Source: a bacterium
Lineage (GTDB): Bacteria; Patescibacteriota; Gracilibacteria; JAUYGZ01; DAOVYC01
Assembly (NCBI GenBank): GCA_030635805.1
Contig: DAOVYC010000046.1
Coordinates: 1-5,757, forward strand
Reading direction: 5' to 3'
DNA: 5,757 bases
Positions 1 through 5,243 of this stretch are shown piece after piece (position 1 is the first letter of the stretch; each line of letters opens with the position of its first letter). The notes below the pieces were generated by a model, which worked only from the letters and a program-made list of their open reading frames with translations, ran no database searches and was not told the origin of the DNA. Position numbers and translations under genes: made by a program.

Positions 1-60
1 AAGAATCAGCAAAAGCACAAACGCCCTCTCCTTATCATTATTAAACGAAGGTAATTTCAT
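1..60 (-). CDS. Start of an exported or prepilin-like protein (5' end only)
   Basis: An ATG at 60 reading leftwards opens a frame that stays open to the window edge, giving only 20 residues. They start MKLPSFNNDKER and continue AFVLLLIL, so a short hydrophilic stretch with basic residues is followed at once by a hydrophobic segment. That is the layout of a signal anchor. The charged-then-[A/G]FVLLL pattern also recalls type IV prepilin or PilX-type N-termini, but the usual Gly before the Phe is Ala here and the Glu at +5 of classical pilins is absent in what is visible. The start lies 51 nt after the stop of the 112-1188 gene on the same strand, so it is probably the next cistron of the surface-protein operon. 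There is no Shine-Dalgarno site near the ATG. That it is a gene is moderately likely; its class is a guess. Confidence 0.45.
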   Translation of the reverse strand, partial: MKLPSFNNDKERAFVLLLIL

Positions 61-111
61 AAGATAAAAATTAGTTTTCCTTTCACGCCAAAGAAAAATA
101 AAGAAAAGTTT

Positions 112-1188
112 TTACTGCGTCATAAAGTCAGTAGCGGTAATAACAAAACCGGAAAGTGCCTCGGGGAGACTAAGTATCCCCAAAAATTTTTCCACAAACC
201 AAGAAAAATCAAAAAGATCAACAACGCCATCTAAGTTTTTATCCAGTGCCGGAAGTATCATGGTAAAAATTCTATCATCACCATTTATTTCAAATTTGAC
301 CTCGGTAACGATATTGGGCACATAAGCCCGAAACACACTATGTTCATCAGTAGACTCCCGTTCTTCAACAATCACACCATCTCCTCCTTCCAAAACTTCT
401 ACTTCTAAATCTACAATTGGACTAACAGAAATTTCATAAGTAATACTATCTTGATCTATCTCAACAATCTCAACTTTTTCTACCCGAAGAAAACCAGTCT
501 CTTCACTTCCGGTCCCATCGCTAACCACATCGGTTGTTACATTGACAATCCCGCCGATTATTCCATCCGCAGAATCAACAGCAAGAGCTGTTCCATTATC
601 AGTTTCATCAGCAACAGTTATCTCGACATCAGCTGTCTGAATAACAACAGGGTCAGCGTCGACTACTTCAGTGCCAGCTTCTTCTTCAGCAACAGCTGCT
701 CCATCATAAATTTCCCTAATGACAATAAATTCAGCATCAGCTTCTTCAGCATCGGCCTCTTCTTCAACAACAGGTTCAGCATCGACCCCAATCTCAGTCG
801 TCCCGACAGTATCATCAACAACAGCCGTTCCATCACCAACAACAGAAACATCAGTATCAGCTGTTCCTTCATCGGCAACAGCTGTTCCATCATAAATTTC
901 TTTAATAACAACAAACTCAACACCGGCTTCTTCAGCATCAGCTTCTTCGTCAACGATAGGTTCGGTATCAACCTCAACCTCAGTCGTCCCGACAGTATCA
1001 TCGACAACAGTTGTCCCATCATCTGAAATACTCGTTACATCTCCCTTAAACAACGCTGTATTTGTTGCTGTATATGTCAGTACCGCTGTAATAATAAGCA
1101 GAAAAACAATTTTTCTCCAATGGTTTTTAACCAAAGATTTCACAGAAAAAGAGTCAAAAATAAAAAAATTATTAATTTGAAGCGGCAA
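112..1188 (-). CDS. Acidic N-anchored surface protein with 62-residue repeats and a dockerin-like calcium loop
   Basis: Family not recognised; 358 residues, no cysteine. Residues 21-26 are basic (KNHWRK), 27-45 form one hydrophobic helix and LFKGDV follows at 46-51, so it is probably an N-anchored protein with an exported body. Residues 57-118 and 119-180 are two copies of a 62-residue Asp/Glu/Thr/Val-rich unit, followed by degenerate NGTALAV and SDGTG pieces. Residues 232-312 look beta-rich. Residues 316-327 (DKNLDGVVDLFD) fit a dockerin/EF-hand loop, with Asp316, Asn318, Asp320, Asp324 and Asp327 as likely ligands, then FSWFVEKF. The C-terminus SGFVITAT resembles SAFVIAAS of the upstream protein. 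The start used is a TTG overlapping the upstream gene by 17 nt, suggesting translational coupling. A GTG at residue 16 is an alternative, but anchor similarity to the upstream protein extends upstream of it. No Shine-Dalgarno site is seen. Likely role: cell-surface or adhesive protein (inference). Confidence 0.82.
   Translation of the reverse strand: MPLQINNFFIFDSFSVKSLVKNHWRKIVFLLIITAVLTYTATNTALFKGDVTSISDDGTTVVDDTVGTTEVEVDTEPIVDEEADAEEAGVEFVVIKEIYDGTAVADEGTADTDVSVVGDGTAVVDDTVGTTEIGVDAEPVVEEEADAEEADAEFIVIREIYDGAAVAEEEAGTEVVDADPVVIQTADVEITVADETDNGTALAVDSADGIIGGIVNVTTDVVSDGTGSEETGFLRVEKVEIVEIDQDSITYEISVSPIVDLEVEVLEGGDGVIVEERESTDEHSVFRAYVPNIVTEVKFEINGDDRIFTMILPALDKNLDGVVDLFDFSWFVEKFLGILSLPEALSGFVITATDFMTQ
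676..1020 (-). repeat. Internal tandem duplication, period 186 bp (62 codons)
   Basis: Two adjacent copies lie inside the acidic surface-protein gene: the well-matched parts are 862-1020 and 676-834, offset by exactly 186 bp. At the protein level residues 57-107 and 119-169 agree at about 39 of 51 positions. Shared blocks include VVDDTVGTTE, EEADAEEA and EIYDG. Most differences are conservative (I/V, D/E, K/R), which suggests selection on an acidic, extended repeat and not decay. Confidence 0.85.
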
Positions 1189-2242
1189 TCACAAAGGCAG
1201 AAATTATCTTGATAAGCTGATGAGCTGTGCCCGCATACTCAACAGACGCAGTAAAATCCTCTAGCGAATATGAATCCCATGTAAGATCGGCTACATGACG
1301 CTGACCAATCTCAATAACTTTAAGATCATCCACCGATACAATTATCGCGGTGTCTGTATCTGGAGAATAATCATTGTGACCCATCGGCTCAATTGTCGGA
1401 ATATTTCTAAGCATGTAATAAGTATGTTGTGTGCCACTTTCATCCGTCATTTTCATTTCTTCAACTTCCCCAACATTTGTAGTCACCCTATGTGGCCCCT
1501 CGGGCCGAAACCAGATTTCGATATTTTTTCCCCCCGCAATACTGTGTTCTGCCACCTTTGTGACAACAAGACAGTATCCATCGTCAGTTGTACCGTCGGT
1601 ATCCCCAGCAGTACCCCCGGAAATCTTACAATTTGCATCACAAACATATGTACTTCCATCTGAAATTACCCCTGTGCTACCGGGAGGATCACATTCCTCG
1701 GGGAGTTGAATAATCCCATCTCCACAAGAAGGATCGTCAGTAAAATCAGGATCATCACCATCACCTCCGTCTGAATTTATAAGTTCAACTCTAATATTAA
1801 AATTTAATGGCACTCCCGCATAATCTCCAAGGGTCAAAATCGCAGAATAATTGTAGTTAAACTCACCCTCGCCCGTTAAATATTCATCAGCAAGATACAC
1901 CGTGTGTTCTGAACTCAAGCTCCATATCTCATTTACAAAAAAATCTTCCCCCTCAATATCAATTGAAATATTCTCGTTAGAATTCTCATTGCCCGCAAAA
2001 CGAATAACGGGCTTAACCGTGTTACTGGTAAAAGATCTGACACTCATCGGATCATACACGAAAAAATTTTCTGCCGGGTCCTTAAACCCAAGTTCATAAA
2101 CAACATTGTTCCCACTAATCTCTATCACGTTCCCTCTGAACAAATTTGTTTGTGTCACCGTTAGCCACGCTATAAACGTCAACGCTATCATCAGGCTAAG
2201 TGCCTTCCAATGCCTTTGTGTAAATAAAGAGATGGTAAACAT
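1172..2242 (-). CDS. N-anchored exported protein with a DUF4215-like cysteine module
   Basis: Unrecognised overall; 356 residues from the ATG at 2242. Residues 1-13 are short and basic (QRHWK), 14-30 form a hydrophobic helix and LFRGNV follows at 34-39: the same anchor module, with the same spacing, as the downstream 358-residue protein. Residues 44-157 look beta-rich. An acidic Gly/Asp linker (about 158-171) leads to a cysteine motif: Cys173-GDG, Glu-Glu-Cys184-Asp, then Cys201 and Cys205. The 11- and 4-residue spacings match DUF4215, the Myxococcus-type cysteine-rich repeat of secreted proteins. A TDGTTDDGYC segment (Cys224) opens a second beta-rich domain running to the C-terminus, which ends SAFVIAAS. 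A GTG at 2353 would add 37 residues, but these are encoded by a 16-bp tandem repeat and would overlap the upstream gene, so I prefer the ATG. No Shine-Dalgarno site. Probably exported and envelope-attached; partner unknown. Confidence 0.82.
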   Translation of the reverse strand: MFTISLFTQRHWKALSLMIALTFIAWLTVTQTNLFRGNVIEISGNNVVYELGFKDPAENFFVYDPMSVRSFTSNTVKPVIRFAGNENSNENISIDIEGEDFFVNEIWSLSSEHTVYLADEYLTGEGEFNYNYSAILTLGDYAGVPLNFNIRVELINSDGGDGDDPDFTDDPSCGDGIIQLPEECDPPGSTGVISDGSTYVCDANCKISGGTAGDTDGTTDDGYCLVVTKVAEHSIAGGKNIEIWFRPEGPHRVTTNVGEVEEMKMTDESGTQHTYYMLRNIPTIEPMGHNDYSPDTDTAIIVSVDDLKVIEIGQRHVADLTWDSYSLEDFTASVEYAGTAHQLIKIISAFVIAASN

Positions 2243-2260
2243 GTTTATCTGGGTTAATAA

Positions 2261-2323
2261 TTTTGTAATCTTGTAATTTTGTAATCTTGTAATTTTGTAA
2301 TCTTCTAATTTGTAATCTTGAAT
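2261..2323 (-). repeat. 16-bp tandem repeat, about 3.9 copies, in the leader of the DUF4215-like gene
   Basis: On the plus strand the unit is TTTTGTAATCTTGTAA. Copies at 2261-2276 and 2277-2292 are identical, 2293-2308 differs at one base, and 2309-2323 is a shortened, degenerate copy. The array spans the junction of two genes: it contains the TAG stop of the upstream gene (2305-2307) and ends 18 nt before the ATG at 2242. Read as transcribed, it is an A/U-rich leader built of ATTACAA units with little folding potential. Confidence 0.9.
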
Positions 2324-3198
2324 AATGACTTTCGAAACCTGAACAGCGTCCACGCCAAGGCTGCCACAGCCGCTACGACCAGAAGAGCTGTTTCTTTTGG
2401 TCCGGTTTCTTGCAAACCGGCCGCATCACGAAACTGCGCCGGAGTCGGTTCTATAAGGGAGGCGCCATGAAATTCAGTAACGGGCTGTGTCACCACTATC
2501 GGCTCAGAAGGAGACATGCTGTAAAAAGGAATATCTGTATTTGTCGTTCCATCTGCATCTGTTCCGTTTGTACCTGTTCCATCTGCATCTGAATCACTGT
2601 CTGAATCTGCATCTGAATCACTGTCTGAATCGTCATCTGAATCACTGTCTGAATCGTCATCTGAATCACTGTCTGAATCGTCATCTGAATCTGTTCCATC
2701 CGTACCTGTTCCATCACATAAAGGAATATCTTCCATGCTCTCTTCAAAAGAATTCCGCCTTACAATAATAGGATTACCATCAGCTGATATTACCTCGATT
2801 TTATCAAAATCAAATTCTACATCATCACCAACAGGCTCACACCAGTATTTATAAAGATCTGTTTCTTGTGCAATTGACATAAAGCCGACTTTTCCCGCCA
2901 TCACCGTCAACAGATAATTCCCATCTACATCTTGTATTTCCTCGGTCGGCAAATTCACGTCAGTATAGAACTCCTCTTCTTCAAATTTACAAACTTTCTC
3001 CAAAATACTTATTTCAAAAGCGGAAACACTGACTTCTGGCGAAGCGGTTCCTTGGATAGTCACGCTTAATTGACCATTGTCTTCAAGACAAACATTAAAA
3101 TCAAGACTCATGTCTCCAGCAACTGTTTGCGCCTGCGCGCCAAGTACCGAAGAAAACGTGAGGACACAAAGTCCCAAAAGAAAAATTAACTTTTTCAT
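2305..3198 (-). CDS. Secreted surface protein with Asp-Ser repeat and LPXTG-like C-terminal anchor
   Basis: 297 residues from the ATG at 3198; family not recognised. Residues 1-23 (MKKLIFLLGLCVL...GAQA) are a clear signal peptide with likely cleavage AQA|Q. Residues 25-160 are a beta-rich domain with Cys37, Cys70, Cys120 and Cys161, enough for two disulfides; its end (FDFDKIEVISADGNP) loosely recalls cohesin domains. Residues 163-220 are a low-complexity Asp/Ser/Thr/Gly stalk with (DS)n repeats at 170-206. The tail has LQETG at 262-266, a hydrophobic stretch at about 270-286 and RFRK at 287-290, like a sortase sorting signal with Gln in place of Pro. The order signal, domain, Ser-Asp stalk, LPXTG-like tail matches staphylococcal Sdr/Clf adhesins, possibly by convergence. 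The 24 extra codons available from 3270 lie in the hairpin repeat element, so the later start is chosen. First gene after the promoter at 3386-3414; no Shine-Dalgarno site. A plain C-terminal transmembrane anchor is the alternative. Confidence 0.85.
   Translation of the reverse strand: MKKLIFLLGLCVLTFSSVLGAQAQTVAGDMSLDFNVCLEDNGQLSVTIQGTASPEVSVSAFEISILEKVCKFEEEEFYTDVNLPTEEIQDVDGNYLLTVMAGKVGFMSIAQETDLYKYWCEPVGDDVEFDFDKIEVISADGNPIIVRRNSFEESMEDIPLCDGTGTDGTDSDDDSDSDSDDDSDSDSDDDSDSDSDADSDSDSDADGTGTNGTDADGTTNTDIPFYSMSPSEPIVVTQPVTEFHGASLIEPTPAQFRDAAGLQETGPKETALLVVAAVAALAWTLFRFRKSLFKITN
2585..2691 (-). repeat. 24-bp in-frame repeat encoding the Asp-Ser stalk, about 4.5 copies
   Basis: Copies on the plus strand start at 2585, 2609, 2633 and 2657, with a partial copy at 2681-2691. 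The unit contains ATCTGAATCACTGTCTGAAT. The copies at 2633 and 2657 are identical; the other two differ only at their first or last base. Each unit encodes eight residues of the Asp/Ser stalk. Near-identity at the DNA level suggests recent amplification, so copy number may vary between strains. Confidence 0.92.
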
Positions 3199-3215
3199 AT
3201 TTATTTTTGTTAGAT

Positions 3216-3364
3216 AGTAGCGAGTAAAGCGTTCCGCAGCGGAATGATTCCGAGCTCGACGAGGAATCATGGAGCGAAGGATGCCGTAAAGAAATTTATA
3301 TTGGAACCAGTGTTGGAACCGTCCATCAATATTAATTTCTTGAAGGCAAGCTTTGCCCTATTGA
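3216..3364. repeat. Dispersed intergenic hairpin element, copy 1
   Basis: It shares three blocks, in the same order and orientation, with 5504-5653. Block 1 (3216-3236) is a 21-nt exact match containing GCGAGTAAAGCGTTCC. Block 2 (3275-3293) starts CGAAGGATG with two differences. Block 3 (3336-3364) contains TTTCTTGAAG, CAAGCTTT and CCCTATTGA. Between blocks 1 and 2 an 8-bp perfect stem (ATGATTCC 3244-3251 with GGAATCAT 3263-3270) encloses the palindrome CGAGCTCG. A second hairpin (GGCAA/TTGCC, 3345-3357) lies within an outer 7-bp pairing (3325-3331 with 3359-3365). TTGGAACC also occurs twice at 3301-3320. The element fills most of the 320-bp gap between the divergent genes and would lie in the transcribed leader of the surface operon. 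Confidence 0.8.
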
Positions 3365-3390
3365 TTTCTAAAAACTTATCACCCTAGTAT
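3361..3390 (+). promoter_or_regulatory. Weak candidate promoter toward mraY
   Basis: TTGATT (3361-3366) and TAGTAT (3385-3390) are 18 bp apart and point toward mraY, about 130 nt upstream of its start. An alternative -10, TATAAC, lies at 3388-3393, with a less ideal spacing of 21. The site overlaps the opposing promoter at 3386-3414. The match is modest and mraY could be transcribed from elsewhere. Confidence 0.3.
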
Positions 3391-3414
3391 AACAGATTTT
3401 CCCCGAAAATTCAA
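3386..3414 (-). promoter_or_regulatory. Sigma-70-type extended -10 promoter of the surface-protein operon
   Basis: Read on the minus strand: TTGAAT (3414-3409), a 17-bp spacer, then TATACT (3391-3386), preceded by TG one base upstream, which makes an extended -10. This is the best promoter match seen in the window. Transcription would start near 3379 and give a leader of about 180 nt before the ATG at 3198, covering the dispersed hairpin element. The spacer contains the inverted repeat ATTTTC-CCC-GAAAAT (3396-3410), which could be an operator or chance. Confidence 0.6.
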
Positions 3415-3430
3415 GCGAGCTATTTCCTAT

Positions 3431-3471
3431 TTCATGTTTTATGTTTCATGTTTTATGTTTCATGTTTTATT
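3431..3471 (+). repeat. 14-bp tandem repeat, about 2.9 copies, upstream of mraY
   Basis: The unit TTCATGTTTTATGT occurs at 3431-3444 and 3445-3458, and a third copy at 3459-3471 is one base short with a changed end. It lies in the mraY leader region and is followed nine bases later by a second array with the same period but an unrelated sequence. Confidence 0.9.
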
Positions 3472-3480
3472 CTGTAATAG

Positions 3481-3515
3481 TTAATAAATAATAATTAATA
3501 AATAATAGTTAATAG
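3481..3515 (+). repeat. Second 14-bp tandem repeat, 2.5 copies, abutting the mraY start
   Basis: TTAATAAATAATAA (3481-3494), TTAATAAATAATAG (3495-3508) and TTAATAG (3509-3515). It ends three bases before the mraY ATG and supplies the in-frame TAG just upstream of it. The region where a Shine-Dalgarno site would lie is therefore made of this A/T-only repeat apart from single G bases. Confidence 0.9.
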
Positions 3516-3518
3516 CCA

Positions 3519-4550
3519 ATGAGTTTCCCCGACCTCGCTCTCATTTTCGGCTACGCTACGCTCTCCTTCCTTTTTTCTTTTATTTTTGCCAAACCATTCA
3601 TTCATTTTCTTTTTAAGAATCGAATTGGCAAGCAAATTCGTACCGAAGCCAGTGGGGGAGGAAAAGCCCCTCTTTTTCGCATGCTTCACCTCAAAAAAAC
3701 AGGAACTCCCACCATGGGCGGCATTCTGATCATTGGGACTATTCTTTTCATGACTTTTGCCTCACGCCTTCTTTCTTTTTACGGAGTAATAGACCACTCT
3801 CTTCTCAACAGAAAAGAAACCTATCTGCCTGTATTTACCCTCATTGTTTGCGCCCTTTTGGGTGGAATAGATGACTGGCTAAATATCAGGGGATCTAAAA
3901 ATAAAGGGATAAAGGTAAAACCAAAATTTTGGTGGCTGGCCATTTTTGCCGTCATTGGTGCTTGGTGGTTTCACTATAAACTCGGAATAGATGCTATTCA
4001 TATCCCATACTTTGGGGACTTTTTCATCAATGGCTGGTATATTCCTCTTTTTATTTTTGTCTTTATGGCTAGTGCCCATTCCGTAAACATTACTGACGGA
4101 CTGGATGGGCTGTCTTCCGGCCTATTGATTCTGGCCTTCTCCGCTTTTGGCGTTATCGCCTATTTTCAGGGACTTCTGCTCCTTACCACCTTTTGTGGAG
4201 TTATAGTTGGAGCTCTCACTTCGTTTCTTTGGTACAATATCCCCCCTGCTAAATTCTTCATGGGAGACATAGGTTCACTTTCACTCGGTGCTACTTTGGG
4301 TGTTATCGCCATGCTTACCAACTCGGTTCTGGTTCTTCCTATTATCGGTTTTATTTTCGTCGCCGAAACACTTTCTGTTATTGTTCAGATAATTTCTAAA
4401 AAACTCCGAAACGGGAAAAAAGTTTTTCGTATCGCCCCTATTCATCACCACTTTGAACAAGTCGGATGGCCGGAATATAAAGTAGTTATGCGTTTCTGGA
4501 TTATTGGTGGCGCCTTCGGTGTCCTCGGTCTGATACTAGCCATGATTTAA
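3519..4550 (+). CDS. mraY: Phospho-N-acetylmuramoyl-pentapeptide-transferase (lipid I synthase)
   Basis: MraY is a polytopic inner-membrane enzyme that transfers phospho-MurNAc-pentapeptide from the UDP precursor to undecaprenyl phosphate, making lipid I, the first membrane step of peptidoglycan synthesis. The 343 residues are close to the usual ~320-360 and strongly hydrophobic, consistent with about ten membrane helices. Diagnostic motifs are all present: KKTGTPTMGGI (59-69), Asp118-Asp119 in GGIDDW, NITDGLDGLSSG (190-201), Asp250 in FFMGDIGSLSLG, and the loop FRIAPIHHHFE (303-313) with His309-311. Asp118/119, Asp250 and the His cluster correspond to the Mg2+ and catalytic residues of the family. 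An in-frame TAG two codons upstream makes the ATG at 3519 the first possible start; no Shine-Dalgarno site precedes it. It is divergent from the surface operon and 63 nt upstream of rpe. No other mur or fts gene is visible nearby, although mraY often sits in the dcw cluster. Confidence 0.97.
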   Translation: MSFPDLALIFGYATLSFLFSFIFAKPFIHFLFKNRIGKQIRTEASGGGKAPLFRMLHLKKTGTPTMGGILIIGTILFMTFASRLLSFYGVIDHSLLNRKETYLPVFTLIVCALLGGIDDWLNIRGSKNKGIKVKPKFWWLAIFAVIGAWWFHYKLGIDAIHIPYFGDFFINGWYIPLFIFVFMASAHSVNITDGLDGLSSGLLILAFSAFGVIAYFQGLLLLTTFCGVIVGALTSFLWYNIPPAKFFMGDIGSLSLGATLGVIAMLTNSVLVLPIIGFIFVAETLSVIVQIISKKLRNGKKVFRIAPIHHHFEQVGWPEYKVVMRFWIIGGAFGVLGLILAMI

Positions 4551-4576
4551 CTGAAATGTCTGGGGTTTTGTAATTT

Positions 4577-4604
4577 TTTATTTTTTATATTTTATTTTTT
4601 ATAT
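4577..4604 (+). repeat. 14-bp tandem duplication between mraY and rpe
   Basis: TTTATTTTTTATAT occurs twice back to back (4577-4590 and 4591-4604), ending nine bases before the rpe ATG. It fills most of the second half of the 63-nt gap. No hairpin or terminator is visible in the gap, so mraY-rpe read-through is plausible. Confidence 0.8.
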
Positions 4605-4613
4605 TTGAGTTTA

Positions 4614-5243
4614 ATGAAACTCCAAATCTCCCCCTCAATCCTCTCCGCTGATTTCGGTTGCCTTAACAAAGAAATATCCGCTGTAGAAAAATACTCTGAA
4701 CGACTCCACGTCGACGTCATGGATGGTCATTTCGTGCCAAATTTAACCATTGGAGCACCTGTGGTAAGAAAAATTAAATCAAAACTACCTATAGATTGCC
4801 ATTTGATGATTGAGTATCCTGAAAAATACATCGAAGATTTCAAAAAGGCCGGAGCCAATACGATCGTAATTCACACAGAATCGAAAGGAAATTGCCTAAA
4901 AACACTCAAAAAAATAAGAAAATTGGGGGTAAAAGCTGGAATTTGCTTAAAACCTAAGACAAAAATAAGTGTTTTAACAAAAAATTTGATGAAATATGTT
5001 GATCATTTACTGATCATGTCCGTCGAACCGGGTTTCGGAGGTCAAAAGTTCATGCCCAACGCTCTCCCTAAAATCAAAAAAGCTCGAAAACTTTACCCAA
5101 ACCTAGAAATTGCCGTTGACGGCGGCATCAACGACAAAACTGCTAAACAATGTATCCGGGCCGGCGCCAACATCCTCATTGCCGGAAACTTCATCTTCGG
5201 CTCCAAGAACTACAAAACCGCCATTCAAAAGCTAAGAAACTAA
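4614..5243 (+). CDS. rpe: Ribulose-phosphate 3-epimerase
   Basis: This cytosolic TIM-barrel metalloenzyme interconverts ribulose 5-phosphate and xylulose 5-phosphate in the non-oxidative pentose phosphate pathway. The 209-residue protein is slightly shorter than the usual ~215-225. Motifs run in order: ISPSILSADFG (5-15), LHVDVMDGHFVPN (31-43) with His32, Asp34 and Met36, CHLM (62-65) with His63, SVEPGFGGQKF (136-146), and VDGGIN (168-173) with Asp169. His32, Asp34, His63 and Asp169 match the metal and acid-base residues of the family, and the phosphate-binding end is present as AGNFIFGS. The variants VEPGFGGQ and CLKPKT resemble eukaryote-type RPE more than the common bacterial VNPGFGGQ and LNP. 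The ATG at 4614 is preferred over an upstream TTG at 4605, which only adds MSL. Allulose-6-phosphate epimerase is a close relative that cannot be fully excluded. Confidence 0.95.
   Translation: MKLQISPSILSADFGCLNKEISAVEKYSERLHVDVMDGHFVPNLTIGAPVVRKIKSKLPIDCHLMIEYPEKYIEDFKKAGANTIVIHTESKGNCLKTLKKIRKLGVKAGICLKPKTKISVLTKNLMKYVDHLLIMSVEPGFGGQKFMPNALPKIKKARKLYPNLEIAVDGGINDKTAKQCIRAGANILIAGNFIFGSKNYKTAIQKLRN

Noticed and set aside
451..1026. Long open frames opposite or out of frame to the acidic repeat gene (451-1026 plus, 663-1022 minus)
   Set aside because: They are shadows of the biased, repetitive codons of the 112-1188 gene; they lack domain structure and are rich in Ser/Asn/Ile or Leu/Met/Lys.
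2243..2353. N-terminal extension of the DUF4215-like protein from a GTG at 2353
   Set aside because: The extra 37 residues are mostly translation of a 16-bp tandem repeat, would overlap the upstream gene and would place a long polar stretch before the membrane anchor. The ATG at 2242 gives a compact anchor matching the paralogous protein.
2585..2691. CRISPR-like array
   Set aside because: The repeats are contiguous with no spacers, lie in frame within a gene and encode Asp-Ser.
2410..2768. Open frames across the Asp-Ser repeat (plus and minus)
   Set aside because: Their repetitive peptides (HLNHCLN, MTIQTVIQ) are frame-shifted readings of the 24-bp repeat.
3163..3168. Lipobox (lipoprotein signal) at Cys11 of the Asp-Ser protein
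   Set aside because: The LLGLC context lacks a small residue at -1 and the cysteine sits in the middle of the hydrophobic core; the AQA|Q site fits ordinary signal peptidase I.
3199..3270. N-terminal extension of the Asp-Ser surface protein up to 3270
   Set aside because: The extra residues come from the dispersed hairpin element, and the standard signal peptide begins exactly at the ATG at 3198.
3345..3357. Terminator hairpin between the divergent genes
   Set aside because: The genes diverge, so no transcript ends here; the hairpin belongs to the dispersed element and has no adjacent T-run.
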